Positions 1-8,976 are shown, counted from the stretch's first letter. The stretch: 64,000 bases of DNA from Clostridia bacterium (GCA_017469545.1 JAFUGE010000006.1:31167-95166), one strand, 5' to 3'. A program made the numbers and translations. The notes: generated by a model from the sequence alone, not told the origin.

Positions 1-1
1 A

Positions 2-2284
2 ATGCCAAAACTAAATTTATATACATATCAAATGTCAGAAATAATACGAGAAGAATTGTCTCAAGGAATTGAAATAAATGGAGAAACGGAGGAATATGCT
101 TTTGATTTAAATGAATTCTTTAGAACGAATGAAAGAAATCAATTTGTGTATGAAAAATCTGTTGATAGATTTTTAGATGCATTAACATTAGGTGAGAAGT
201 TCCCGTTCTCTACTGAAGAATTAAGAAAAGAACTTAAACATACATTTTGGTTACTTGATAGGGTTGATAGTGCAAAAGCACTTGCAAGAAAATTGAAAAC
301 ACATCCGATATTTAGTGAATATGAAGTAGTTATTGCTGCTGGTGACGGAAGATTAGATGAAGAAGAAGCTTTGAAAGATTCGTATAATAAAGTTATTGAA
401 GCAATTAATAATAATGAAAAAACCATCACACTTTCTGTTGGCCAGTTAACAACTGGAGTTACCATTCCAGAATGGACAGGAGTGCTGATACTTAGCAATA
501 TTCAAAGTCCTTCATTGTATATGCAAGCTGCTTTTAGAGCACAGAATCCTTGTTTACAAATGGAGAACGGTGAACTTAAAAGAAAAGAAAATGCTTATGT
601 CTTTGATTTTGATCCAGCAAGAACATTGACAATTTATGAACGATTTGCAAATGATTTAGCACCTCATACAGCAAATATTAATGATAATTTAACAGAACGA
701 AAAAATAATATAAGAACACTATTAAACTTTTTCCCTGTAATTGGTGAAGATGAAAATGGTGAATTGGTTGAACTAGATGCTGAAAAAGTATTAACTATAC
801 CAAGAAAAATAAGAAGTGTTGAAGTTGTTAAACGTGGCTTCATGAGTAATTTTTTATTTAAAAACATTTCACAGGTTTTTGGCGGTGTTCCAAAAGAGGT
901 CATGGATATTATTAATACATTTGAAGCTATTGAAGAACCAACAGGAAAAGTTAATTTTTCCGAAGAAGTTAAAGATGACTTGCAATTAGATGAAGATGGA
1001 AATGTTTCCTTATCTGAAGAGTATGTTGTAGGGAAAGAAACAGAAATTTTTGGAGATAAGATTTATGACATTACAAGTGACATAAGTCAAACAGTTGATA
1101 GGATGATTGAAAATTCTGATGAAGAAGAAGCTATTAATGAATTAAAAAATATAATTAAGAATAAAGTTACACAGAATATTATAAAAATTGCAAGTGAAAA
1201 ATATGGAGATGATTTGAAACCTGCTGAGCAAAAAAGAATTGAGAATATGCTAAATGTAGAGACAGAGAGAGTTATCAATAAAGAAATAAAAAGCCACAAA
1301 ATCGATAATACAATTATTGAACAAGAAAAAGCTAAAGCCTTGCAAAATAGATTTGAAAGTGGAAAAACAATTGACGAGATAAACGAAGAATTTATCAAAA
1401 AACAGGAAGAAGCAAATACAAAGTTTCAAGAGGATATAATAAAGGCTGTTCAAAATATAACTGAAAATTCTAAAAAAGAAACGGTAAAGAAAATTGAGAC
1501 AAAAATCAAAGAAAAAGAAAAGTCAGAAATTGAAAATGGCATTAGAGATCATTTAAGAGGCTTCTCAAGAACAATTCCATCTTTCTTAATGGCATATGGA
1601 GATGATACAGTTACACTTGCAACTTTTGATGAAACAGTTCCTGAAAATGTATTTAAAGAAGTTACTAGTATAACGTTAGATCAATTTAGATTTCTAAGAG
1701 ATGGTGGCATATATACTGATGAGACCACGGGAGAAGAAAAAGAATTTAAAGGCAATTTATTTGATGAAGTTGTATTTGATGATTCAGTAAAAGAATTTTT
1801 AGCTTTAAAAAAGAAATTGGCAGATTATTTCGATGAAAAAAGTATCGAGGATATTTTTGATTATATTCCACCACAAAAGACGAATCAAATATACACACCT
1901 AAAAAAGTAGTTAAAAACATGGTTGATATGCTTGAAAAGGAAAATCCTGGCTGTTTTGATAATCCAGATAAAACTTTTATTGATTTATATATGAAATCTG
2001 GTTTGTATATTGCTGAAATAGTTAAAAGATTATATCAAAGTCCAAAGATGAAAGAGTTATTTCCAAATAAGGAAGATAGATTAAAGCACATATTTGAAAG
2101 ACAGGTTTATGGATTAGCTCCTACGGAAATAATTTATAAAATTGCTACAAGTTTCATATTAGGATTTGATGAAGAAGTTAGAATAAAAAATCACAATTTT
2201 AGACAGGTTGATAGTCTTCCTTATGCAAAAGATGGGAAACTAGATGAACTGGTGGACATGTTGTATGGGGATAGTATCAGTTAA
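2..2284 (+). CDS. SF2 helicase / N6-methylase-like restriction protein, 5' end missing
   Basis: The frame is open to the left edge, so the true start lies outside the window; the ATG at position 2 is probably internal. Residues about 80-190 look like the second RecA-like domain of a superfamily 2 helicase, with a motif V-like TLSVGQLTTGVTIPEW and a motif VI-like QAAFRAQNP. A long charged, coiled-coil-like stretch follows (about 370-520). The last 130 residues begin with QIYTPKKVVKNMV and carry DLYMKSGLY, resembling methylase motif I of Eco57I-type and type I enzymes (usually DPxxGSG). No NPPY catalytic motif is seen before the stop, so methyltransferase activity is doubtful. It lies 28 bases before a DUF262-HNH gene, suggesting a shared restriction or defence unit. 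The helicase part is a fairly secure reading; the overall role is inferred. Confidence 0.7.
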   Translation: MPKLNLYTYQMSEIIREELSQGIEINGETEEYAFDLNEFFRTNERNQFVYEKSVDRFLDALTLGEKFPFSTEELRKELKHTFWLLDRVDSAKALARKLKTHPIFSEYEVVIAAGDGRLDEEEALKDSYNKVIEAINNNEKTITLSVGQLTTGVTIPEWTGVLILSNIQSPSLYMQAAFRAQNPCLQMENGELKRKENAYVFDFDPARTLTIYERFANDLAPHTANINDNLTERKNNIRTLLNFFPVIGEDENGELVELDAEKVLTIPRKIRSVEVVKRGFMSNFLFKNISQVFGGVPKEVMDIINTFEAIEEPTGKVNFSEEVKDDLQLDEDGNVSLSEEYVVGKETEIFGDKIYDITSDISQTVDRMIENSDEEEAINELKNIIKNKVTQNIIKIASEKYGDDLKPAEQKRIENMLNVETERVINKEIKSHKIDNTIIEQEKAKALQNRFESGKTIDEINEEFIKKQEEANTKFQEDIIKAVQNITENSKKETVKKIETKIKEKEKSEIENGIRDHLRGFSRTIPSFLMAYGDDTVTLATFDETVPENVFKEVTSITLDQFRFLRDGGIYTDETTGEEKEFKGNLFDEVVFDDSVKEFLALKKKLADYFDEKSIEDIFDYIPPQKTNQIYTPKKVVKNMVDMLEKENPGCFDNPDKTFIDLYMKSGLYIAEIVKRLYQSPKMKELFPNKEDRLKHIFERQVYGLAPTEIIYKIATSFILGFDEEVRIKNHNFRQVDSLPYAKDGKLDELVDMLYGDSIS

Positions 2285-2312
2285 TCATTGTTAAAGAAAA
2301 AGGAGGATTTCT

Positions 2313-3520
2313 ATGTTAAACAAACCAACATGGCCACTATTATCACTTAACAAAAGAAGGAATCAGATTAATACTAATCCTGATTATCAAAGACCTTCAG
2401 TATGGACTAAATCACAAAAACAACTACTTATAGACTCTATTTTGCATGATTATGATATTCCAAAGATATATTTACATGAAATAGAAAAAGGGAAATTTAA
2501 TGTAGTGGATGGGCAACAAAGAATTAGAGCAATATGGTCTTTTTATGATGATAAATATCCAATAGCTAAAGATGCTGATGATATTAATGGGTATGTTGTG
2601 GCAAATAAAAAGTATAGTGAATTAGATCCTGAAGTTTCTGATTTAATAGATACATATAATTTAGATTTAGTTGTTTTGGACAATAAGAGTGAAGATGAAA
2701 TTAGAGAGATGTTTCTAAGACTTCAAAATGGGACTTCACTTAAGGCACAAGAAAAACGAAATGCGATTCCTGGTAATATGAGAAATTTTGTTAAATCAGT
2801 TGCAAACCATGATTTCTTTTACAAAGTTGATTTTAAGGATAGTAGATTTACATATGACTTAATTGCTGCACAGATGTGCTTATTAACATTACAAGGTAGA
2901 ATTGTGAATATTAAAGATAAAGATTTAAATGATATGTATTGGAACAATACTGCGTTCGATGAAAACTGTCAACAAGCCAAGACGATATGGAGAATTTTAG
3001 ATTACTTAGATAAAATGTTTCCTGAAAAATCACCAGAGTTAAAAAGGTATAGTGTAATATCGTTATACCTACTAATTATGGATTTGATGCCAAATTATGA
3101 TATAAATGATAGGCAAGAAGATTTAAGAAACTGGTTCATTGAATTTGAAAAAATAAGAATACAAGATAAAGAAAAAGAAGCGGAAGATCAAAATCCTGTT
3201 TTAGTTTTGTATCAAAGATGGATTTCAAATTCATCGGATACCGTAGATTCGTTAACATATAGACATAAGATTCTTAAAGAAGATTTATTAGATAAAGTGA
3301 AAAACTTGCCACTTAAAGATTCAAAAAGGAATTTTGATGATGCGCAACGACAAGTAATATATAGAAGAGATAATGGTATATGTCAGATGTGTGGAAAAAA
3401 TGTGAATGGAATGATTGGGAAGCTGATCATATTGTGCCTTGGAGAAAAGGTGGAAAAACTGAAATAGAAAATGGACAGGTATTATGTCCATCATGTAATT
3501 CTAAAAAATCTGACAGCTAG
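2313..3520 (+). pseudogene. DUF262 / HNH nuclease (GmrSD-like), frameshifted in the HNH motif
   Basis: The N-terminal ~230 residues are a DUF262 (ParB/Srx-like) domain with NPDYQRPSVW and VVDGQQRIRAIW, the family's nucleotide-binding core also found in GmrSD type IV restriction enzymes. A C-terminal HNH domain starts RRDNGICQMCGKN. The first frame stops at 3467 after a nonsense tail. From 3413 another frame reads DWEADHIVPWRKGGKTE then NGQVLCPSCNSKKSDS and stops at 3520, completing a normal C-x2-C...DHI...C-x2-C HNH. One base (probably an A in AATGGAATGATTGG) is therefore missing near 3411. Either the gene is newly inactivated or this is a sequencing error. A good ribosome site (AAGGAGG) precedes the ATG. 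Confidence 0.8.
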
Positions 3521-3541
3521 CTGATTATACGATAATTGATT

Positions 3542-3573
3542 AGATGGTATATCGAGCGTATACCGTCTTTTTA
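3542..3573 (+). terminator. Rho-independent terminator after the DUF262-HNH gene
   Basis: The arms AGATGGTATA (3542-3551) and TATACCGTCT (3559-3568) pair with one G-T wobble across a 7-base loop. TTTTTATT follows. The hairpin sits 21 bases after the restored stop at 3520, which supports 3520 as the original gene end. Confidence 0.75.
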
Positions 3574-3592
3574 TTAAATAGTATTTTTTAGG

Positions 3593-3638
3593 TTGACAAA
3601 TAATAATTCACATGGTACAATATAATTGCACGGTACAA
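3593..3638 (+). promoter_or_regulatory. Promoter with GGTACAA direct repeats upstream of the XRE repressor
   Basis: TTGACA (3593-3598) is followed after 17 bases by TACAAT (3616-3621). The heptamer GGTACAA occurs at 3614-3620, overlapping the -10, and again at 3632-3638, an 18-base spacing just before the ribosome site. The placement suits an autoregulatory operator for the XRE repressor downstream; that function is inferred. Confidence 0.65.
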
Positions 3639-3651
3639 AGGAGAGGTAAAA

Positions 3652-4014
3652 ATGGGAAAAGGTGACTTTGGAAGTCGAATACGAAAATTAAGAATGGATA
3701 ATGGTTATAGTATGCAGGAACTAGCAGACAAAGTCGGTGTTACTAAAAGCAGTATAAATATGTGGGAAAATGGTTCTAGTATTCCGAATGATAGGATACT
3801 GATAGTTTTATCTAAATTCTTTGATGTTTCAATTGATTATTTATTGGGCAATGAACAGATGGAAAAAAAGAGGCCAGAAAACAAAACTTTGCACTATATT
3901 CAGAGAAACTTAGAAAAAATGGATGAACAAAAATTAAAGCAAGCAGAAAAAGTTTTGCAGGCAGTTTTTATGGATATATTTGAGGATAGTGATGATGACG
4001 ATGACGACATATAA
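3652..4014 (+). CDS. XRE-family transcriptional repressor (ImmR-like)
   Basis: This 120-residue protein has an N-terminal HTH_3 domain (residues about 6-60; ELADKVGVTKSSINMWENG is the recognition-helix region) followed by a helical linker and a very acidic end (EDSDDDDDDI). AAAGGAGAGG precedes the ATG. The gene overlaps the start of an ImmA/IrrE-type metallopeptidase, the arrangement of ImmR-ImmA pairs in ICEBs1 and similar mobile elements, where the peptidase cleaves the repressor after DNA damage or a quorum signal. By that analogy it is the immunity-type repressor of this island. No integrase is in the window, so the element may be a remnant or may extend to the left. Confidence 0.85.
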   Translation: MGKGDFGSRIRKLRMDNGYSMQELADKVGVTKSSINMWENGSSIPNDRILIVLSKFFDVSIDYLLGNEQMEKKRPENKTLHYIQRNLEKMDEQKLKQAEKVLQAVFMDIFEDSDDDDDDI

Positions 4015-4657
4015 GCCAGACTTTAAAAGGGCATATGTTATGGCTAATAGCATACTTGTTACGGCAAGTGAACTAGTGGAGTTCCCTTTAAAAGTTAAAT
4101 TTTTAATTAATAAAAATCAAGACATAAATTGTTGTTCGTTTAAAAAGGCACAACAAAAATATCAATTAAGTGTTGATAATTTTGGTAGCAAATCAGCAAT
4201 ATTAATGGAAATGGATAAGAAAATGATTATTTTTTATAATGAAAGTGAGCCAAAGCCTAGGATAAGGTTTTCAATATTACATGAGTATGGGCACTTTGTA
4301 TTAGGGCATGATTTAGAAACAAAGTCTAAAGAACAATATATTATTTTTGAAGTGGAAACAAATTTTTTTGCTGCTCAACTACAAATGCCCGAGCAACTAA
4401 TAAGATATTTGCAAGCAAGAGGAATTAGAGTTAATGTTGAATTGCTGATGGAAGTGTTTGGGGTTTCAAGGGAAGCTGCTGAAAAAAGGTTAAAAACATT
4501 AAGTCAGAATTTTCAGCTTACTAAAGAAGAAAAATTATTTGATGATATTATACTTGATAAATATCAAAATTGGTTAGTCAGCAAATTATCTATAAGTAGT
4601 GAATTGTTCTTAGATGATTATGAAAAACAAATGGAAAGGGATACATGGATATATTAA
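3992..4657 (+). CDS. ImmA/IrrE-family metallo-endopeptidase
   Basis: This 221-residue protein carries a zinc-protease HEYGH motif (about residue 96, in SILHEYGHFVLGH) followed by FEVETNFFAAQLQMP, the usual ImmA layout with the third ligand after the second helix. The start at 3992 is chosen because AGGA at 3983-3986 sits 5 bases upstream; the in-frame TTG at 3980 has no ribosome site. It overlaps the repressor gene by 23 bases, implying translational coupling. ImmA-type enzymes cleave their partner XRE repressor to derepress mobile or defence genes; that role is inferred here. The C-terminal ~60 residues are helical and charged. Confidence 0.85.
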   Translation: MMTMTTYKPDFKRAYVMANSILVTASELVEFPLKVKFLINKNQDINCCSFKKAQQKYQLSVDNFGSKSAILMEMDKKMIIFYNESEPKPRIRFSILHEYGHFVLGHDLETKSKEQYIIFEVETNFFAAQLQMPEQLIRYLQARGIRVNVELLMEVFGVSREAAEKRLKTLSQNFQLTKEEKLFDDIILDKYQNWLVSKLSISSELFLDDYEKQMERDTWIY

Positions 4658-4839
4658 ATATAAAACTGCAAAAGAAGAAAAAGCGCCCAATGCTACGCAT
4701 TGAACGAAAAAAGAATAATGGGATCTTTTATTTGGTTCAATTATAACATATTTCTTCTTTAGATTGCAAGAGGGCAGAAAGGAGTTGTATATCTTGTGAT
4801 TAGTTTTATATATAAAAAGAAGAAAGGAGTTGTTGCTTT

Positions 4840-5097
4840 ATGGCAACGAAAGAACAAATTGAAACTGCATGGAAAAATGCAAATGCAGTAAGGGGAAAAA
4901 ATCCTGATGTCTATCGAAAGGATGAATATGGCAATTTGATATTTAAACAATCCTATGGAAAACAAAGCAAAATGGGATGGGAAATTGATCATAAGTATCC
5001 GAGTTCTAAAGGTGGAACGAATTCTTCGAGAAATTTGCAAGCATTACAATGGGAAGAAAACAGAAGTAAGGGAGATAAATATCCTTACAAAAGGTAG
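4840..5097 (+). CDS. Small HNH endonuclease
   Basis: This 85-residue protein is essentially one HNH domain: WEIDHKYPSSKGGTNSSRN supplies the D-H pair, G-G turn and first Asn, and NLQALQWEENRSKGDKYP the rest. There are no zinc-binding cysteine pairs, as in many short bacterial HNH proteins. GAAAGGAGTTGTTGCTTT precedes the ATG; a near-identical GAAAGGAGTTGT lies about 45 bases upstream at 4779, so the leader contains a partial duplication. The gene ends just before a strong terminator. DNA cleavage is expected from the motif; target and biological role are unknown. Confidence 0.8.
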   Translation: MATKEQIETAWKNANAVRGKNPDVYRKDEYGNLIFKQSYGKQSKMGWEIDHKYPSSKGGTNSSRNLQALQWEENRSKGDKYPYKR

Positions 5098-5113
5098 TAG
5101 TTAGTCAAAATGA

Positions 5114-5157
5114 AATCACCCAATTATTAACTTATTGTATTTAATAATTGGGTGATT
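5114..5157 (+). terminator. Strong rho-independent terminator
   Basis: A perfect 17-base-pair stem is formed by 5114-5130 (AATCACCCAATTATTAA) and 5141-5157 with a 10-base loop. It is near-symmetrical and AT-flanked and ends the HNH gene 16 bases after its stop. Confidence 0.8.
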
Positions 5158-5203
5158 ATATTAATAGTCGTTGTTGCTAAATGACATTGAAAGGAGAAAT
5201 AAT

Positions 5204-5560
5204 ATGGATTTTTTTGATTTTAGTAAGAGTGTTAAAAGAGAAGATTTGATTAGTAGACTTAAATACTATCATGAAAAAGCGGATGAAGGTATGAAGCTGT
5301 TACACAATAATAAGAATGATGCATTAAGTATTCAAAAGAATTTGAAAGAAGAATTAGCAAAAGAGTATAAGGAATATTCAAAAGTAAAATTGCAAGAGCA
5401 TATTTTGAAAAATGGGGATTATAGTCAATATGTATCTAATATAACGGATGCATATGTTAATCAAAAAAGAGGTAAATCTGTGGAAGTATTAAGAAGCAAT
5501 CTATATGATATTTTTGATTATATGTGTTATGGTTTTGAAGAGGAATTTATTAATAAATGA
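5204..5560 (+). CDS. Hypothetical helical protein
   Basis: I do not recognise this 118-residue protein. It is predicted helical and charged, begins MDFFDFSKSVKREDLISRL, and has no signal peptide, membrane helix or cysteine motif. GAAAGGAG six bases before the ATG at 5204 sets the start; an upstream in-frame TTG at 5171 lacks a ribosome site. It follows a terminator and precedes a three-helix membrane protein by 42 bases, so the two may be co-transcribed. Confidence 0.6.
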   Translation: MDFFDFSKSVKREDLISRLKYYHEKADEGMKLLHNNKNDALSIQKNLKEELAKEYKEYSKVKLQEHILKNGDYSQYVSNITDAYVNQKRGKSVEVLRSNLYDIFDYMCYGFEEEFINK

Positions 5561-5602
5561 CAATGATACTTATAAGGTATTATTGAGAGATAGGAGTTAT
5601 AT

Positions 5603-6136
5603 ATGATCTCAAAAAAGTGCAGGAAAAATGATTATAAAAAAACTGAATTTAATGAAGAAAGAATAATTAATTGTATTGTGAAAGCTCACCAAAAAATTAT
5701 AAGGGATGAAGAAGATAAAAGCGCTGAGAATAATAAGAAAATGAAGCCATTGATTGAATTGTTACAATCATTTCTATGGTGGCTTATGTATGTATTGATG
5801 TTCGTGTTTATTATAATGGCTATTGTTGGAGGAATACTCCTTTATAATAATCTTAAAGCATATGGATTATTGAATATGAAAAATATAACATTTGGAGGTA
5901 TAATAATTATAGCTATTATTTTTTGTATTTATACATGTAGAGCACATAAACATATTGATGACATAGAAAACATATCAGATATAAGTTCTGTTTCGGCACT
6001 TATTATAAGTATATTTGCATTAATTATCGCATTGGGAGCATTTGCCTTGCAATTTAGTGATTATAATAAAGAAATGACTGAAAAAGATGGAGAAACTGTT
6101 GAAATAGAAGCTATTGATGGTTTAAGTGAAAAATAA
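5603..6136 (+). CDS. Three-helix membrane protein, paralogue of the 12696 gene
   Basis: This 177-residue protein of unknown family has a charged cytosolic N-terminus (1-50), membrane helices at about 60-85, 95-112 and 130-152, and an acidic tail. Between helices two and three it reads HIDDIENISDISSVS, then a helix ending ALGAFALQF. The protein at 12696-13160 has the same layout and reads YIDDISNISDLTGIC then ALFAFMLQL at the matching place, so the two are clearly paralogous. TAGGAGTTATAT precedes the ATG. Membrane helices next to nuclease or ATPase genes suggest a membrane effector of a defence unit, but that is only inference. Confidence 0.7.
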   Translation: MISKKCRKNDYKKTEFNEERIINCIVKAHQKIIRDEEDKSAENNKKMKPLIELLQSFLWWLMYVLMFVFIIMAIVGGILLYNNLKAYGLLNMKNITFGGIIIIAIIFCIYTCRAHKHIDDIENISDISSVSALIISIFALIIALGAFALQFSDYNKEMTEKDGETVEIEAIDGLSEK

Positions 6137-6302
6137 ATATTTTATAGAAGGTTTTATTCATATTGGCGGCGGAAGGCTCTGCACAAATTCAAAAATACTA
6201 ATCAAAAGCTTTATCTTAATTTGGATTTTCAATGAATGTTTACAGATATATATTGCTATTAATGCAAGTAAGTTTAATGAATAAAAAATATTGGAGGTTA
6301 TG

Positions 6303-7010
6303 ATGAAGAGTGAGTGTAATTGTGATTGGAAAGGTCAACATGAAGTAAAAGTAGAATATGATTCAATAGAAAAATGCCCAAAGTGCAATAAAGCGATATC
6401 TCCGGAAAGATTACATGCTATTGTAATTGAAAAAGATAAAGGATATTGGTTTTATGTTTCGGATTTTTGCAGTGCATGCAAATCGGTTATTATTACTGAA
6501 TATAGGCTGGAGGCTGATGGCAGAGACAGATTTGATAGGATACATAGATTTAATAATAGCGAATTCATTAATTCAGCGCCAATAATATTTCAAGAAGAAA
6601 AATTCGATGAAATGATAAAGAAAATTTCATCTCAATTCGTAAAGATATATAATCAATCATTACAAGCAGAAAAAATGGGGCTAGATGAAATAGCAGGTTT
6701 AGGATATAGAAAATCAGTAGAGTTTTTAATTAAAGACTTTGCTATATATGAAAACCCAGACAAAGTAGAGGAAATTAAAAACACTTGGATGAAAGTGTGT
6801 ATAGAAAAATACATAAAAAATGAACAGATTAAAGTCTTAGCTGAACGCTCGGATTGGATTGGAAATGATGAAGCGCATTATATAAGAAAACAAGAGAATA
6901 GAGACATAACAGATATGAAAAAATTTATTAAGGCAATGGTATACTTTATAGGCATGACTCTTATAACGGAAGATGCTGAATCAATGGAGAACAAAAATAA
7001 TAGGGGTTAA
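6303..7010 (+). CDS. DUF4145-domain protein with zinc-binding cysteines
   Basis: This 235-residue protein has a C-x2-C pair in KCPKCNKAI and another in FCSACKSV near the N-terminus (likely one zinc ribbon), then a helical DUF4145 domain with the characteristic EIAGLGYRKSVEFLIKDF (residues about 135-155) and WIGNDEAHY later. DUF4145 occurs fused to or beside restriction enzymes and other defence proteins; no enzymatic activity is established for it. GGAGG at 6293-6297 favours the ATG at 6303 over those at 6291 (TTG, inside the site) or 6300. The 166-base gap before it shows no clear promoter. Confidence 0.75.
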   Translation: MKSECNCDWKGQHEVKVEYDSIEKCPKCNKAISPERLHAIVIEKDKGYWFYVSDFCSACKSVIITEYRLEADGRDRFDRIHRFNNSEFINSAPIIFQEEKFDEMIKKISSQFVKIYNQSLQAEKMGLDEIAGLGYRKSVEFLIKDFAIYENPDKVEEIKNTWMKVCIEKYIKNEQIKVLAERSDWIGNDEAHYIRKQENRDITDMKKFIKAMVYFIGMTLITEDAESMENKNNRG

Positions 7011-7072
7011 TATATGCACGCCGGCATATCCGTTGCATGTGCATTTATATATAATGATGAATTAATTGACAA

Positions 7073-7103
7073 GGCTCCAGCCAACAATTATTTGACTGGA
7101 GCC
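7073..7103 (-). terminator. Hairpin terminator between convergent genes
   Basis: GGCTCCAG (7073-7080) pairs perfectly with CTGGAGCC (7096-7103) over a 15-base loop. It lies between the plus-strand DUF4145 gene (end 7010) and the minus-strand zinc-ribbon frame (end 7119). The minus-strand flank TTGTCAATTAAT is only moderately U-rich. Confidence 0.5.
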
Positions 7104-7118
7104 TACGTTTTCGAAATT

Positions 7119-7430
7119 CTATTGCTCTTCCTTTGCAGCCACATTCTTCTTACATCTACTACAAGAATAATATGGCCCATACTTTCCTTTTGCGTGGTAT
7201 ACCATAACGTCACCACACTGCTTACATTGTTTAAAAGTGGTATTCCAATTAACCTTAGTAGCTTTTGATTGTGACGAAGCCTTATTTGCAATTTTTTCTC
7301 TAGTGTTTAGAGTATGGACAGCATTGTTAATAATTCCGCTCGTATCATTCGTTTCTAAAAAATATTTTATAGTGTATGCATCGTTATATGAGCAAAGCCT
7401 TTCTTTATAACTGTAGATAATAGAAAGCAA
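7119..7430 (-). CDS. Zinc-ribbon protein, N-terminal end uncertain
   Basis: The frame ends in a four-cysteine zinc ribbon (FKQCKQCGDVMVYHAKGKY, then YYSCSRCKKNV), a topoisomerase-tail-like finger that probably binds single-stranded nucleic acid. The only start codon near 7430 is a TTG without a ribosome site. The frame is open further upstream to 7489, directly after the stop of the DUF4160 gene, and reads NNWRDFLIINNREL in sensible protein language. The gene may therefore be a truncated C-terminal fragment or use an unusual start. The upstream frame runs through the terminator hairpin at 7452-7485, which argues for a remnant. Confidence 0.5.
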   Translation of the reverse strand: MLSIIYSYKERLCSYNDAYTIKYFLETNDTSGIINNAVHTLNTREKIANKASSQSKATKVNWNTTFKQCKQCGDVMVYHAKGKYGPYYSCSRCKKNVAAKEEQ

Positions 7431-7451
7431 TTCACGGTTATTAATTATCAG

Positions 7452-7485
7452 AAAATCTCTCCAGTTATTTAACTGGAGAGATTTT
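7452..7485 (-). terminator. Strong terminator of the DUF4160 gene
   Basis: AAAATCTCTCCAGTT (7452-7466) and its perfect complement (7471-7485) form a 15-base-pair stem with a 4-base loop. It is two bases downstream of the stop of the minus-strand DUF4160 gene. Confidence 0.8.
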
Positions 7486-7487
7486 GC

Positions 7488-7745
7488 TTAGTAGCCATAG
7501 GGATTGGATTTAGATTCCCATTCCTCTTTCAAAGAGTACTGGTTATCCCGGACCCAGTCTAAAACATCTTGGCGACGATTTCGTGGAATGTTACTTTCAC
7601 CAGCAATATACTGGCAGGTATCGATGTTCACGCTTGCGTCGTATCCGCCAACATTGACATGAACATGAGGGTACCGCTCAGAGCCCTGATTACCGTTGTG
7701 ACCGTGAATCACGTAGCTCCGCATCCACTGAGGAGTGTAAGCCAT
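7488..7745 (-). CDS. DUF4160-family protein
   Basis: This 85-residue protein matches the DUF4160 pattern: RYPHVHVNVGGYDASVNID in the middle (normally H-x-H...GGY.A.I.I), a proline-arginine turn, then VLDWVRDNQYSLKEEW at the end (Wi..n...L...W). DUF4160 genes often pair with DUF2442 genes in small toxin-antitoxin-like cassettes; no DUF2442 partner is visible here. The start at 7745 is set by GGAGGT eight bases upstream; the outer ATG at 7760 is part of that ribosome site (ATGGAGGT). Function is unknown. Confidence 0.75.
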   Translation of the reverse strand: MAYTPQWMRSYVIHGHNGNQGSERYPHVHVNVGGYDASVNIDTCQYIAGESNIPRNRRQDVLDWVRDNQYSLKEEWESKSNPYGY

Positions 7746-7886
7746 AATATTTACCTCCATTATCTTATTATAGTAGGAAACAGTTTGTATTGTATCGTAG
7801 TTTTTAACTTATGTCAACATGAATTTGCGTTTTTTTAATATTATTCCACAAATTATCTCTTTTTGATTGTCTACATAATTAAATGA

Positions 7887-7915
7887 TTGTTTTTTTGCCA
7901 TTTTTGTTGTATAAT
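7887..7915 (+). promoter_or_regulatory. Promoter of the NERD gene
   Basis: TTGTTT (7887-7892), a 17-base spacer and TATAAT (7910-7915) lie 38 bases upstream of the NERD gene start in the divergent gap with the DUF4160 gene. Confidence 0.55.
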
Positions 7916-7952
7916 AAATCCATAAAAGCTATTGCCAAGAAAGGAACGAACT

Positions 7953-8972
7953 ATGATAAATGAAATAATAAACAAACTTACAAATAAATTTACTGAAACC
8001 GTTTTTTGTAAGAAAAGTAGTGACTTAGAAGATAGAATAAAAGCACTAGAAATCTTATTGAAAAAGTATCCTAATAATGAAAAACTTATGAACGAATTAA
8101 ATATATGCAAAATAGGATTACAAGGCGAAAAGGAAATTGAATTTGAGCTATCAAATGCCAATGTTGGTATGTATGTGCTTCATGACGTTAATATGGTCTA
8201 CCAAGACTTAAAAGCACAAATTGACTATATTATTATTACTGCGGCGTATACATACTTTGTGGAGTGTAAAAGAATTTCTGGAAATATATTTGTTGATGCA
8301 AGCGGGAATTTTAATAGAGCGTATATGAAAGATGGTAAAAAAGTAATTGAAGGAATGTATTCACCTTTGAGTCAAGCACAAAGGCATATTGAAATCTTCA
8401 AAAAAATTTGGGCTGATAGAAACACTTCGATATTGGATCAAACTGTTAGATTAAAAAACTTTGATAGATGGTATAAACCTCTTGTTGTTTTTGCAAATCC
8501 AAAGAATACAATAGATTTGCGAAATGCTCCTGAAGATTATAAAGATAAGATAATTAAGAGCGAAAATCTTGTAGAATTACTAAAAAAGGAATATCAATCC
8601 TGTGATAAAGATTATTTAATTAGCAAAAAGGATATGGAATTGGTTGCGTATTCAATTATGACCCACTATAATAGAGTACCTAAAATAGATTATATATCTA
8701 GATATGAAGAAATGATAAGCACAACCAAAAATGATGTGGAAGATAGTGAAAGATTGAAAGAAGAACTATTATCATATAGAGAACAAAAGTCTAAAAGCAG
8801 ACACATCTCAGAAAGTTATGTTTTTATGGATGATGAATTAGAAATAATATTAAAAGTAAAGCCAAAAACTAAAGAAGAATTGGTAAAAGCCAATATCCTT
8901 CCAGAAGTGAAGGTTAGGTATCACGGAGAAGAAATTGTTAATATAATTGTGTCATACAGCAAAGCGGATTGA
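7953..8972 (+). CDS. NERD-domain nuclease with HRDC-like tail
   Basis: This 339-residue protein has a NERD (nuclease-related, PD-(D/E)XK fold) domain at about 60-130: GLQGEKEIEFEL, an aspartate in KAQIDYIII, and YFVECKRISGNI, which gives the E-x-K. The middle is helical. The last ~30 residues (KPKTKEELVKANILPEVKV then YHGEEIVNII) resemble the second half of an HRDC domain, the DNA-binding module of RecQ/UvrD-type helicases. The start at 7953 follows AAAGGAACG; the in-frame TTG at 7932 lacks a site. The gene converges on a UvrD-type helicase across a shared terminator, and NERD-helicase combinations are common, so a joint DNA-processing role is plausible. Confidence 0.8.
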   Translation: MINEIINKLTNKFTETVFCKKSSDLEDRIKALEILLKKYPNNEKLMNELNICKIGLQGEKEIEFELSNANVGMYVLHDVNMVYQDLKAQIDYIIITAAYTYFVECKRISGNIFVDASGNFNRAYMKDGKKVIEGMYSPLSQAQRHIEIFKKIWADRNTSILDQTVRLKNFDRWYKPLVVFANPKNTIDLRNAPEDYKDKIIKSENLVELLKKEYQSCDKDYLISKKDMELVAYSIMTHYNRVPKIDYISRYEEMISTTKNDVEDSERLKEELLSYREQKSKSRHISESYVFMDDELEIILKVKPKTKEELVKANILPEVKVRYHGEEIVNIIVSYSKAD

Positions 8973-8976
8973 TAAT

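Noticed and set aside
7014..7268. Plus-strand frame of 84 codons
   Set aside because: No ribosome site, lies over the terminator and antisense to the zinc-ribbon frame, which has clear cysteine motifs.
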